Below are positions 1 to 9,074 of a stretch of 64,000 bases of DNA, piece after piece; within the stretch, counting starts at the first letter, position 1; each line of letters starts with the position of its first letter. The notes under the pieces are model-generated. The model had not been told where the DNA came from. It saw only the letters and a list, made by a program, of their open reading frames with translations, and did not search any database. The stretch covers positions 2,790,001 to 2,854,000 of the forward strand of contig CAVVRS010000002.1 of the NCBI GenBank assembly GCA_963750815.1, read 5' to 3'. This stretch comes from Rhodoferax sp963750815 (lineage in GTDB: Bacteria; Pseudomonadota; Gammaproteobacteria; Burkholderiales; Burkholderiaceae_C). The translations under genes and the position numbers were made by a program.

Positions 1-2801
1 TCGCAGCCGCTTGCGCTTTGCTGATGGTTGCTTCAGGTGCTGCGCAAGCGCAAACGAGCGCAAGTCAGCTCGACTCGGTTGTGGTCACCGGCATCCGCCG
101 CAGCATCGAAGACTCGGTCGCCATCAAGCGCGGTTCCGACTCCATTGTGGAGGTGGTCTCGGCTGAAGAGCTCGGAAAACTGCCGGACGCCAGCATCGCG
201 GAAGCACTATCGCGATTGCCGGGAGTGACTGGGCAGCGTGGGCCGGATGGTCGTGTGAACGTGGTCTCGATTCGCGGACTTTCCCCTGAGTTCTCCGGCT
301 CTCTGCTCAATGGTCGTGAGATCGTCAGTTCCAACGATGCGCGTACCGTTGAGTACGACCAATTCCCATCCGAACTGATTGGCGCGGCGGTAGTCTACAA
401 GACGCCGGACGGCACGCTCATTGGGCAAGGTCTATCGGGCACCGTGGATCTTCGCGCGCGCCGTCCGCTGGATACGCGTGGCCGGGAGGTATCGGTAAAC
501 CTGCGTGGCGAGACAAACTCCAATGGCAATCTGGTTCCGGGCGTAGCAAGCCCGACCGGCTCGCGATTCAGTATTTCATACCTCGACCAGTTCGCCAACA
601 ACACCATTGGCGTTGCACTGGGGTTTGCGCGGCTGAATGTTTCTACGCAGGTGAAGCAAACGGAATTGGTGGAGTACGGTGACTACACGCCTTATGGTCT
701 TCCTCTGAGTGGAAACGCAAGTTCAAAAGTGGGCAACGGTCAATCGCTGTTGCCCATGTTCTGGACCGCCACTTCTTCAAGCAAACAAAATACCCGCGAC
801 GGACTGATGGCAGTCCTGGAGTTCAAGCCCAACGCAGACTTGCACAGCACAGTGGATTTGTATTACTCCAAATTCGACACGCATGAAGTCGGTGGCAAGT
901 TCTTGTCCAGCATGTTTTCAAACTGGGGGGCCGGTGTAGCACCCAACCTGAGCAATGTTGGAACGACCCAGGTGGGTCAAAACACCTTTACGACCAGCGC
1001 CACAGCCTCCCCCATGCCAGTAACAACCGGTAACTTTGATACCAAACGCAATGACAGCATTACCGCTTTGGGCTGGAACACCGAGCTCAAGCTGGCTGAC
1101 AAGTGGAAAGGTATTGCCGATGTAAGCTTCTCCCGTGACGTTCGAAACGAAAACTACAGTGAGGTCTATGCCGGACCGTACGACCACGCCAACAAGCAGT
1201 GGTCTTTCGGCGCCTTCAGCTGGAATGTACCCATCGATGGTTCCGCCCAAACCTGGACTCCGGTCCAGAGCAACTTTTTGGCCAACTCGACAAAGATGGC
1301 GTTCGGCGATGTTCCTGGTTTTGATTTTGTCCCGGGGAACAAGAGCTGGATTGGCGCTGTTCGTCATCCGGAAATCCAGGATGAAATCAAGTCCCTGCGC
1401 CTTTCCGGAAAACGCGAGCTCGACGGTATTTTCAGCAGTTTCACCGGTGGCCTGAATTACACCCAGCGTACCAAGGACGTTGCCAAGAACGAAGACCGTA
1501 TCCTGATGACCAAGGATGCCAACGGCAATGTCATTCGAACCATACCGTTAGCGGTGGTCGGCACGCCATTTGATATGTCATGGGCCGGCATACCCGGACT
1601 CGTCCGGATTGATGTCCCGGAACTTGTAAGGCAGGGCTCGGTCACGCTCGAACCAGGTCAGTTCACAAAGAAGGTGGGCAACGACTCCAATGTCAACGAA
1701 AAGGTGTTGACAGTTTTTGGCAAGCTTGATATTGACACTACAGTGGGTAACGTCCCGATTCGCGGCAACCTTGGTCTGCAAGCGGTTCAGACAAAGCAGG
1801 CCTCGGAAGGTTGGGAATACCGCGGCAATGACGACATCCCGAACGCCAGCCTGCTGTTCAAACGCTCCGGCGGCGCAAGCTACACCGACTATCTGCCCAG
1901 CTTGAACCTGGTCGCCGATTTGAGCAGTGGATGGATCGGACGGTTTGGTCTGGCCAAGACCATGGCACGGCCCAACATCGTTGACATGCGGGCCGGTACC
2001 TCCACGCCAACCGTCGTCAGCGACCCGGCCGGGCAGCCCCATGCCGGTGAATGGACTATGGCTTACGCCGGCAATCCTGAACTGGAACCGTGGCGCGCGA
2101 CGGCCATTGACCTGTCTTTCGAAAAGTACTTTGGCAAGCGCAGTTATGTTTCGCTCGCGGCGTTCCGCAAGAATTTGCAAAATTACGTCTATGACATGGT
2201 TTCGGCACGCGACAACTCGAGCTTCCCGACGCTCAATGTACCCGTTGGGGTTACCGTGCAGAAGTTTGGACCCGTCACCATGCCCACTAACGGGCAAGGT
2301 GGCTCAATCGATGGGCTCGAACTGTCCGCTGCGCTTGAGGGCGGGCTCGTTGACCCGGCACTCGATGGCTTTGGCATTGTTGGCAGCGCATCCAAGCTGC
2401 GCAGCCACATTTTCGACAAAGATAACCAGGAGATTGTCCTCAACGGTTTGTCAGGTAAATCGGCAAGCTTCACTTTCTATTACGAAAAGCAGGGGTTCTC
2501 GGGTCGTATCAGTGAGCGCTATCGCGCACCGTTTACTGCAACAACCCGGGACATTTTCCTGAACTCCACAACCCGTCAGCAGGAAGCCGACCGGGTGGTT
2601 GACCTGCAATTGGGTTACGCTTTCGAGCAAGGTCCGTACAAAGGGCTGTCGTTCCTGCTGCAAGTCAACAACCTGCTGGATCAGGCCACACAAAACAGCA
2701 AGAGCACGACCGGAGAGGCGCCTGACAAGAAAATGCTGGTGCCAAACTACATTTACTCGTTCGGCCAACAAACTTTGGTTGGGATGAACTACAAGTTCTG
2801 A
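1..2801 (+). CDS. TonB-dependent outer-membrane receptor, 5' end outside window
   Basis: The reading frame is open from the first bases of the window and begins inside a signal peptide (Ala/Leu-rich, ending near Ala-Gln-Ala), so the true start lies upstream. The plug domain follows at once, with the typical IRGL motif and a PDG-x-LIGQGLSGTVDL stretch of the large Caulobacter/Xanthomonas-type receptors. The long barrel domain ends in Asn-Tyr-Lys-Phe, the aromatic C-terminus expected for outer-membrane insertion. It probably imports an oligosaccharide with TonB energy. The neighbouring solute-binding protein, GH16, GH30 and GH1 enzymes point to a beta-glucan (inference). About 930 residues are visible. 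It is followed by an intrinsic terminator. Confidence 0.93.
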   Translation, partial: AAACALLMVASGAAQAQTSASQLDSVVVTGIRRSIEDSVAIKRGSDSIVEVVSAEELGKLPDASIAEALSRLPGVTGQRGPDGRVNVVSIRGLSPEFSGSLLNGREIVSSNDARTVEYDQFPSELIGAAVVYKTPDGTLIGQGLSGTVDLRARRPLDTRGREVSVNLRGETNSNGNLVPGVASPTGSRFSISYLDQFANNTIGVALGFARLNVSTQVKQTELVEYGDYTPYGLPLSGNASSKVGNGQSLLPMFWTATSSSKQNTRDGLMAVLEFKPNADLHSTVDLYYSKFDTHEVGGKFLSSMFSNWGAGVAPNLSNVGTTQVGQNTFTTSATASPMPVTTGNFDTKRNDSITALGWNTELKLADKWKGIADVSFSRDVRNENYSEVYAGPYDHANKQWSFGAFSWNVPIDGSAQTWTPVQSNFLANSTKMAFGDVPGFDFVPGNKSWIGAVRHPEIQDEIKSLRLSGKRELDGIFSSFTGGLNYTQRTKDVAKNEDRILMTKDANGNVIRTIPLAVVGTPFDMSWAGIPGLVRIDVPELVRQGSVTLEPGQFTKKVGNDSNVNEKVLTVFGKLDIDTTVGNVPIRGNLGLQAVQTKQASEGWEYRGNDDIPNASLLFKRSGGASYTDYLPSLNLVADLSSGWIGRFGLAKTMARPNIVDMRAGTSTPTVVSDPAGQPHAGEWTMAYAGNPELEPWRATAIDLSFEKYFGKRSYVSLAAFRKNLQNYVYDMVSARDNSSFPTLNVPVGVTVQKFGPVTMPTNGQGGSIDGLELSAALEGGLVDPALDGFGIVGSASKLRSHIFDKDNQEIVLNGLSGKSASFTFYYEKQGFSGRISERYRAPFTATTRDIFLNSTTRQQEADRVVDLQLGYAFEQGPYKGLSFLLQVNNLLDQATQNSKSTTGEAPDKKMLVPNYIYSFGQQTLVGMNYKF

Positions 2802-2814
2802 TGCACCAAAATTG

Positions 2815-2850
2815 AAGAGATCCGGCTGGCATGGCCTGCGGATCTCTTTT
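2815..2850 (+). terminator. Rho-independent terminator after the TonB receptor
   Basis: A perfect 10 bp stem (AAGAGATCCG pairing with CGGATCTCTT) encloses a 14-nt loop that can fold further, and is followed by TTTT at 2847-2850. It sits 14 bp after the receptor stop and before the halogenase start at 2870. It probably makes the receptor far more abundant than the genes behind it (inference), since no good separate promoter is obvious in the short gap. Confidence 0.65.
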
Positions 2851-2869
2851 CCGTGGAGAATGCCAAGGC

Positions 2870-4387
2870 ATGATGGCAAAACCATTAAAAGATATTGTGA
2901 TCGTTGGCGGCGGAACCGCTGGCTGGATGACCGCCTCCGCGCTTTCCAAGGTGTTGGGTCCTGCCTACAGAATTCGACTGGTGGAGTCTGATGAGATCGG
3001 AATTATTGGTGTCGGTGAAGCGACGATTCCCCATATCAATGAATTCAATCGGGCCCTGGGCATTGACGAAGACGAATTTTTGCGTACGACCCAGGGCACG
3101 TTCAAGCTCGGCATCGAGTTTGTCAACTGGGGCAATGCAGGTGATCGCTACATCCATGGTTTTGGCCGGGTTGGTCAAGCTACCGAGGCGCTCCCCTTTC
3201 ACCACTTCTGGCTGCGGATGACTAAACTGGGCCTGGCCAGCCCTCTGGAACACTATTCCATCAATACCGCAGCGCCCCGGCTGGGCAAGTTCCTGCGTGT
3301 GCGTCCGGACATGGCGGGTTCGCCTCTTGCGGATATTGCGCACGCCTTCCACTTTGACGCGTCGCTATATGCGCGTTATCTGCGCACCTATGCCGAGAAA
3401 CTCGGAACACTGCGCACAGAAGGCAGGATTGTCCAGGTACAGCGACGCGAGCCGGATGGGTTCATTGAGGCCGTCGTGCTGGACGGAGGTGAACGCATCG
3501 CCGGTGACTTTTTTATCGACTGCTCGGGTATGCAGGGCGTATTGATTGAACAGGCATTGAAGACTGGTTATGAGGATTGGTCAAATTGGTTACCGTGTGA
3601 TCGCGCCATCGCGGTGCCGTGCGAATCAGCGGGTCCGTTGCTGCCCATGACGCGGTCCACCGCGCACAGCGCTGGGTGGCAGTGGCGCATCCCTTTGCAG
3701 AACCGCACGGGTAACGGGCATGTTTACAGCAGTGGTTTTATGGAGCAGGACGAGGCCACAACCATCCTCATGCACCAACTCGATGGCGCCGCCATGGCAG
3801 AGCCGCGTCACATCAGGTTCCTGACCGGTCGGCGCAAGTATTTCTGGAGCCACAACTGCGTGGCGGTCGGACTCGCCAGCGGGTTTCTGGAGCCTCTGGA
3901 GTCAACCAGCATCCACCTGATACAAACCGCCATTTCACGCATCATCAACTTTTTTCCGCATACCGGATTCGATGCAGCAGATATTGCCGAGTACAACGCC
4001 CAGACCCGGTTCGAATATGAACACATACGCGATTTCCTGATACTGCACTACAAGGTCACCAGACGCGACGATTCTGCTTTCTGGAATTACTGCCGCAACA
4101 TGCCGGTTCCGGCAACCCTGCAGCGCAAGATCGATTTGTTTGCCAGCAATGGCCGGATCCATCCATCGAAAGATGAGTTTTTTACGGAGATGAGCTGGCT
4201 GCAAGTCATGGTGGGACAAGGCATCAAGCCCAAGGGCTACCACCCGTTTGCCGATTTGCGGCCGGAGCCGGAGGTGGTGGCATATCTGCGTAACGTTGAA
4301 CAAGTCATCGCCAAGTGTGTAACTGCCATGCCGAGCCAAAGTGAATTCATTGCAAAGCATTGCGCCGCCGCCCGAAGCCTGACTTGA
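2870..4387 (+). CDS. flavin-dependent tryptophan halogenase family protein
   Basis: A 505-residue FADH2-dependent halogenase homologue. The FAD motif GGGTAGW is at residues 13-19. The Lys that activates hypohalous acid lies in FKLG at position 79 (the same number as in PrnA). The family signature WxWxIP is at 270-275, and a Glu in the PLEST stretch (about 344) matches the second catalytic residue. All key residues are present, so it may be active, but the substrate is unknown. Members of this subfamily often lie beside TonB receptors in carbohydrate loci. ATG 2870 is chosen because GGAG lies 11 nt upstream and the FAD motif begins soon after; ATG 2873 is equally possible. It follows the receptor terminator and precedes the sugar-binding protein by 10 bp. 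Confidence 0.88.
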   Translation: MMAKPLKDIVIVGGGTAGWMTASALSKVLGPAYRIRLVESDEIGIIGVGEATIPHINEFNRALGIDEDEFLRTTQGTFKLGIEFVNWGNAGDRYIHGFGRVGQATEALPFHHFWLRMTKLGLASPLEHYSINTAAPRLGKFLRVRPDMAGSPLADIAHAFHFDASLYARYLRTYAEKLGTLRTEGRIVQVQRREPDGFIEAVVLDGGERIAGDFFIDCSGMQGVLIEQALKTGYEDWSNWLPCDRAIAVPCESAGPLLPMTRSTAHSAGWQWRIPLQNRTGNGHVYSSGFMEQDEATTILMHQLDGAAMAEPRHIRFLTGRRKYFWSHNCVAVGLASGFLEPLESTSIHLIQTAISRIINFFPHTGFDAADIAEYNAQTRFEYEHIRDFLILHYKVTRRDDSAFWNYCRNMPVPATLQRKIDLFASNGRIHPSKDEFFTEMSWLQVMVGQGIKPKGYHPFADLRPEPEVVAYLRNVEQVIAKCVTAMPSQSEFIAKHCAAARSLT

Positions 4388-4397
4388 CCTGACCCCT

Positions 4398-5663
4398 ATG
4401 CATAAAACTTTAGCGCTGTCGCGACGCAGTTTGCTGGCCTGCGCCGTGGCGGCAGCAGCGCCGGTGCGGGCCGCGCCACGAACCGTCCTCACGGTTGCTG
4501 CCTTCCCGCTGGTCGACGAGATTGCCAAAGCCGCTATTCCCCTATGGCGGCAACTCCACCCGGACGTGGACGTCAATATTGTGAGTCGCCAGTATATGGA
4601 CCACCATACGGCGATGACCACGGCGTTGTCGACCTCAGTGCTCTTACCCGACGTTATGGCCCTGGAGGCCAGCTTTGTTGGCCGCTTTGCACAAGGCGGC
4701 GGGCTGGAGGACCTGGCGCGCGAGCCCTACTCGGTGGCGCAGTACCGGTCGCGGCTGGTGCCGTACGCTTACGATCAGGCGATAGGCCGTGCCGGCGCGG
4801 TAGTGGCCGTGCCCACTGATATTGGCCCTGGCGCTATGCTGTACCGCAGCGATATTCTGGCACGGGCGGACGTCGCGGAGCACGAGCTCACCCAGTCGTG
4901 GGAAAGCTATATCGCAGCCGGCGTCCGGATCAAAGGCAGCACGGGGGCCTATTTGATTGCCCATGTCCAGGAGATCAAGGACATTCTCATTCGTACCGGT
5001 CTTCAACCGGGTGAAGGCTTGTACTTCGACCGCGACTCGCGGGTATTGGTCAACTCTGATCGGTTCGTTCGCGCCTTTGAAGTTGCGCTGCAGGCGCGTC
5101 GCCTCAAGCTCGATGCACGCGTTGCAGCCTGGTCCAATGAATGGTCAGAAGGATTCAAGCGCGGCACTCTGGCCACCGAGTTATCGGGTGCCTGGCTGGT
5201 CGGTCAATTGAGCAACTGGGTGGCCCCCAAAACGCACGGCTTGTGGCGCGCGGCACAGTTACCTGAGGGCGCCAACGCGGCCTATGGCGGCGCTTTTTAT
5301 GCCATCCCCCGGCGTGCCGCACCGGAACGCAAGGCGATGGCCTGGGAATTTATCCGGCTGATGACGCTGGATCGCGAACGACAGCTGTCAGCCTTCAAGA
5401 ACTTTGATGCCTTTCCGGCATTGCTTGAAACACACACCGATCCATTTTTTGAAGAGCCGGTACCGTTTCTTGGCGGTCAGAAAGCGCGCCTGCTTTGGCG
5501 CACTGCAGCGCGCCGAATCACCGCCGCCCCGGTGCACAAGCAAAACACCTTTGCCGATGAAGTCGTTGGCACCGAACTCGACAACGTCCTTGATCGTGGC
5601 AAGGGCATCCGCTCTGCGTTGGCCGACGCGCAACGCCTGCTGGAGCGCCGTGCCTTTCGCTAA
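4398..5663 (+). CDS. ABC transporter sugar-binding protein (family 1), Tat-exported
   Basis: A 421-residue periplasmic solute-binding protein of the MalE/UgpB class. The N-terminus carries a twin-arginine signal (SRRSLLA, then an Ala-rich stretch ending VRA-AP), implying export in folded form. The rest shows family-typical segments, for example a LVDEIAKAAIP-like start and a conserved AMAWEFIRLM helix near residue 315. Its partner permeases (10469-12240) and ATPase (8006-9073) lie on the opposite strand of the same locus, so the transporter is split between two converging transcription units. The likely ligand is a short beta-glucan oligosaccharide (inference). It starts 10 bp after the halogenase stop. 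Confidence 0.88.
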   Translation: MHKTLALSRRSLLACAVAAAAPVRAAPRTVLTVAAFPLVDEIAKAAIPLWRQLHPDVDVNIVSRQYMDHHTAMTTALSTSVLLPDVMALEASFVGRFAQGGGLEDLAREPYSVAQYRSRLVPYAYDQAIGRAGAVVAVPTDIGPGAMLYRSDILARADVAEHELTQSWESYIAAGVRIKGSTGAYLIAHVQEIKDILIRTGLQPGEGLYFDRDSRVLVNSDRFVRAFEVALQARRLKLDARVAAWSNEWSEGFKRGTLATELSGAWLVGQLSNWVAPKTHGLWRAAQLPEGANAAYGGAFYAIPRRAAPERKAMAWEFIRLMTLDRERQLSAFKNFDAFPALLETHTDPFFEEPVPFLGGQKARLLWRTAARRITAAPVHKQNTFADEVVGTELDNVLDRGKGIRSALADAQRLLERRAFR

Positions 5664-5687
5664 TGCCGCCACAGCATGGAGACTCAA

Positions 5688-6575
5688 ATGAAAGTCCGGT
5701 CAACACAAATCACATTGGCGCCCTGGCATGGTATTCCCATGCTGGCCGCTTTGTTACTTGTGGGCTGTGGTCCGGGGGACGCCAACAGCGCACCGGCGAC
5801 ACCACCAACGTCTTCCCCGACACCGGATGCGCTCGTCGTCCCGGCAGACTATGTACTTGTCTGGGCAGATGAGTTTTCAGGCACCGGCTTGCCCGATACC
5901 GCCAAGTGGGCCTATGACACCGGCATGAATAAACAAGGCTGGCATAACCACGAGCTTCAGTACTACAGCAGTGCCCGGTCAGAGAATGCAACAATTCGCG
6001 ACGGCAAGCTGGTCATTACAGCCCGCAAGGAAGCGTTGCCTGCTGCGGCTGACTGGAGTGGCCAGGCCTACACGTCGGCACGGCTGATTTCGCAAGGCCG
6101 AGCCGAGTGGACTTATGGATACTTTGAAGTTCGGGCGCGCCTGCCATGCGGCAAGGGAAGCTGGCCTGCCATCTGGATGCTGGGTAGCCGGGGGGGCTGG
6201 CCCGCCGGTGGCGAACTTGACATCATGGAACAGGTGGGCAAGGAGCCAACGCGGGTCTTCAGCACGGTACACACCACTTCTGGCAGCGGCGGCAACGGTG
6301 TCGGTGCGGCCATTCAGGTCGCTGACGCCTGCACCACGTTTCACAACTATCAGATGCATTGGACCGGGCATCAGATCAGTTTCGGCATCGATGGCAAAAA
6401 ACACCTGACATACCTCAACCAGGGTTCAGGTCCGAATCAGTGGCCATTCGACGCACCCCAATTCCTCATCCTCAATATCGCCATTGGCGGGGACCTTGGT
6501 GGTCCGGTAGATGACTGCATTTTTCCGATCCAGATGGAGATCGATTACGTGCGCGTCTATCAGAAACCCAGGTGA
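5688..6575 (+). CDS. GH16 family beta-glucanase (laminarinase-like) lipoprotein
   Basis: A 295-residue secreted glycoside hydrolase. The signal peptide ends in a lipobox (LLVGC), so the enzyme is lipid-anchored, followed by a Ser/Thr/Pro/Ala linker. The GH16 catalytic motif ELDIME gives nucleophile Glu176, Asp178 and acid/base Glu181. The surrounding W-x-NHELQYY and GKGSWPAIWMLG segments match bacterial endo-beta-1,3(4)-glucanases. ATG 5688 is preferred over ATG 5676 because GGAGA stands 5 nt upstream of it. It is the last gene of the plus-strand block and converges with the GH30 gene. It should cut external beta-glucan into oligomers for the receptor and binding protein (inference). Confidence 0.92.
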   Translation: MKVRSTQITLAPWHGIPMLAALLLVGCGPGDANSAPATPPTSSPTPDALVVPADYVLVWADEFSGTGLPDTAKWAYDTGMNKQGWHNHELQYYSSARSENATIRDGKLVITARKEALPAAADWSGQAYTSARLISQGRAEWTYGYFEVRARLPCGKGSWPAIWMLGSRGGWPAGGELDIMEQVGKEPTRVFSTVHTTSGSGGNGVGAAIQVADACTTFHNYQMHWTGHQISFGIDGKKHLTYLNQGSGPNQWPFDAPQFLILNIAIGGDLGGPVDDCIFPIQMEIDYVRVYQKPR

Positions 6576-6608
6576 GTGTCCAATCTCCAGGGCTCCCGCC
6601 GGTACGCC

Positions 6609-7991
6609 TTATGCCTTTGCCAGCACATAAGTTGCAATAGCGCGCGCCGGTAGTGTTGTGACGCTGCGGCTGGCCTCAAAGCACAAGCGGAACTGGATTG
6701 GCATCTCGGTTCGATTCATCACCACGACAGCAGTACTGCCGTCGGTGTTGATGAAAGCCGTGCATTCGAGATCTTGTTGGGTGGCGGCGCACAGTACCCG
6801 TTGTGCGCCGGGCCGGATGAAGCGCGTGAAATGACCAATGTAGTAATAGGAGCTTTGATGTTGCAGCGTGCCGCTCGTTCTGTCCACGATGATGGGTGCA
6901 CTGCACAAGTTGCCCGCATGGTTGGGACCGCCGGTTTCGTCAAGTAACAGGTTCCAGTCTATCCAGCCGGTGGTCCACCGGTTGAGGTCGTTGATCATGG
7001 AGCGGGCATAGCGTTCACCCAGCGCCCAGGAACCCATGTGGGGTCCGCCCTCCTGGCAGCCTTCAGTGAATAGCAATGCCTTGTCGGGCCAGGCGTCATG
7101 CACCAGTTGCACGTGATCGAAGTGATCCTCGCCGTACCAGTGGAAGCCACATCCCCAGACATATTGAGCCGCCACCGGATCCGAGTAGACAACACTGGCT
7201 CGCTCAACCATGTGGTCGCGGTTATGGTCCCAGATCACGATTTTCACGTGGCCCAATCCGGCCTTGGCCAGTGCGGGTCCCAAGTTGTCCCGCACAAAGT
7301 CACGTTCTTCTTCTGCACTATAGATACATGAATCCCAACGCTGCGTCGCAAGCGGTTCGTTCTGCACCGATACGCCCCAGACCGGAACACCTTGCGCCTC
7401 GTATTCCCGAATGAAGCGGACATAGCATTGTGCCCACGCATGGGCGTATTGCGGCAACAAGGCGCCACCGTGGTTCATCTGGCCATTGGTCTTCATCCAG
7501 GCGGGTGGACTCCATGGGGATACCAGTAGCTTCAGGGGCTGCCGGGCGACACCTTGGGCAGCCTTGATAAACGGCAGCAACGCGTGACGATCACGATCAA
7601 TGGTGAAATGCGATAGCTCGACATCACCAGCGACCGCTGCATGGGCATAGTTGCCCAGTGCGAAGTCGCAGCTATTCATGTGAACACGGCACAAGGCATA
7701 GCCATGCCCAGCTTCCTCATCAAAGTAGTCATGCAACATGGCCGCAGCCTGCGCTGCGGGTAGCCCTTTCCAGGTGACTGCGGCGGCCTCGGTGAACGCC
7801 GCACCAAAACCCTCCAGAGTCTGAAAGCGTCGTTGGCGGTTCACAAAGACTTGTGGCAAATCAGGGCTGCTTGCCAATGAAGTGTCAGCCATCAGTGACA
7901 TCGGTGACTGCTCGTTCAGTTGTTCTTCTGCGCCGCGCCTGCTCACGAAGTGGCGAATCGTGCCAGACATCTTGTTTACCGAAGTCGCCAT
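6609..7991 (-). CDS. GH30 family glycosidase, apparently cytoplasmic
   Basis: A 460-residue member of GH30 (glucosylceramidase / endo-beta-1,6-glucanase family). The acid/base Glu is in VQNEP (about residue 212) and the nucleophile Glu in FTEGC (about 310); the core motif EGFGAAFTEA is also present. No signal peptide is visible, so it probably acts in the cytoplasm on imported oligosaccharides such as beta-1,6-linked gluco-oligomers (inference). The start at 7991 is chosen because GGGGA sits 4 nt upstream; an in-frame ATG at 8009 would overlap the ATPase gene. It is the last gene of the LacI-controlled operon, 14 bp after the ATPase gene. Confidence 0.9.
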   Translation of the reverse strand: MATSVNKMSGTIRHFVSRRGAEEQLNEQSPMSLMADTSLASSPDLPQVFVNRQRRFQTLEGFGAAFTEAAAVTWKGLPAAQAAAMLHDYFDEEAGHGYALCRVHMNSCDFALGNYAHAAVAGDVELSHFTIDRDRHALLPFIKAAQGVARQPLKLLVSPWSPPAWMKTNGQMNHGGALLPQYAHAWAQCYVRFIREYEAQGVPVWGVSVQNEPLATQRWDSCIYSAEEERDFVRDNLGPALAKAGLGHVKIVIWDHNRDHMVERASVVYSDPVAAQYVWGCGFHWYGEDHFDHVQLVHDAWPDKALLFTEGCQEGGPHMGSWALGERYARSMINDLNRWTTGWIDWNLLLDETGGPNHAGNLCSAPIIVDRTSGTLQHQSSYYYIGHFTRFIRPGAQRVLCAATQQDLECTAFINTDGSTAVVVMNRTEMPIQFRLCFEASRSVTTLPARAIATYVLAKA

Positions 7992-8005
7992 AAGTCCCCA
8001 GCCTC

Positions 8006-9073
8006 TCAAACTTTCTGCAAAAGCCTGGCATCGCTGTCAAAGCCTAAGCTGTGGCGCGATTTATCAAGCATCAGTCCGACGTCCTGACCCATCTCCAGCT
8101 TGCCCTGACCGCTACCAACCTTGGCGACGATGAGTTCAGCAATACCTTCGAGCCGCAGATGAATGATGGATGAGTCACCCAGTTGCTCGGCAAGCTCGAC
8201 GGTGGCGGCAATGCCCTGCCCGGCCGGCACAAGACCGACATGTTCAGGTCGAATGCCAATCCGCTGGGCTGATCCATCAACCAGTGTCGTGAGTTGTTGC
8301 CATAGGTCACGATGCGCAGCAGACGCACCTTGCAGTGCCGGCCGGTCGATGAAGTTGATCCGGGGAGAGCCGATGAAGCCTGCCACAAACTCATTGGCCG
8401 GATGGTTGTACAAATCCATCGGACCGCCTATTTGTTCAATCTTGCCCTTGTTGAAAACAGCGATCCTGTCCCCCATCGTCATCGCCTCCACCTGATCGTG
8501 GGTGACATAAATCATGGTCGTGCCCAATTCCTTATGCAACCGGGACAACTCAATACGCATGTTCACGCGCAAAGCCGCGTCCAGATTGGACAGCGGTTCG
8601 TCAAACAGGAAAACCTTGGGCTTGCGCACTATCGCCCGCCCAATTGCCACACGCTGGCGCTGACCGCCGGACAACTCCCTGGGATATCGGTCGAGCAACT
8701 CCGTAATATGCAGAATTTCGGCGGTACGCCTGACCTGCAGTTCTCTCTCGGTGCGGGATTCACCCGCCATCTTCAATGCAAACCCCATATTCTCGGCAAC
8801 CGTCATGTGGGGATACAAGGCATAGCTTTGAAACACCATGGCGGCCCCACGGTCAGCCGGGCGCAAATCGTTGGCCCGTATCCCGTCGATCAAAATTTCC
8901 CCATCGGTAATGCTCTCCAACCCCGCAATCATGCGCAGCGTGGTTGATTTTCCGCAACCCGAGGGACCGACAAAAACCAGAAACTCGCCTTCGAGCACTT
9001 CCAGATCGATACCTTTTATGACCTCAGTCTGGTCATAGCGCTTGTGGATACGCCGCAGTGATACCTGTCCCAT
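8006..9073 (-). CDS. ABC transporter ATPase, MalK/UgpC/MsmK type
   Basis: A 355-residue ATPase for a carbohydrate importer. Walker A is GPSGCGKST, the signature LSGGQRQR and Walker B VFLFDEP; a TOBE-type C-terminal domain follows (IGIRPEHVGL). The start is ATG 9073, since GGGGA lies 9 nt upstream and the sequence MGQVSLRRIHKRY is the normal family N-terminus; the frame stays open upstream inside the GH1 gene but that part is not coding. The GH1 stop ends one base before the start codon, so the two are likely translationally coupled. It powers the two permeases upstream in the operon. Confidence 0.94.
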   Translation of the reverse strand: MGQVSLRRIHKRYDQTEVIKGIDLEVLEGEFLVFVGPSGCGKSTTLRMIAGLESITDGEILIDGIRANDLRPADRGAAMVFQSYALYPHMTVAENMGFALKMAGESRTERELQVRRTAEILHITELLDRYPRELSGGQRQRVAIGRAIVRKPKVFLFDEPLSNLDAALRVNMRIELSRLHKELGTTMIYVTHDQVEAMTMGDRIAVFNKGKIEQIGGPMDLYNHPANEFVAGFIGSPRINFIDRPALQGASAAHRDLWQQLTTLVDGSAQRIGIRPEHVGLVPAGQGIAATVELAEQLGDSSIIHLRLEGIAELIVAKVGSGQGKLEMGQDVGLMLDKSRHSLGFDSDARLLQKV

Positions 9074-9074
9074 G

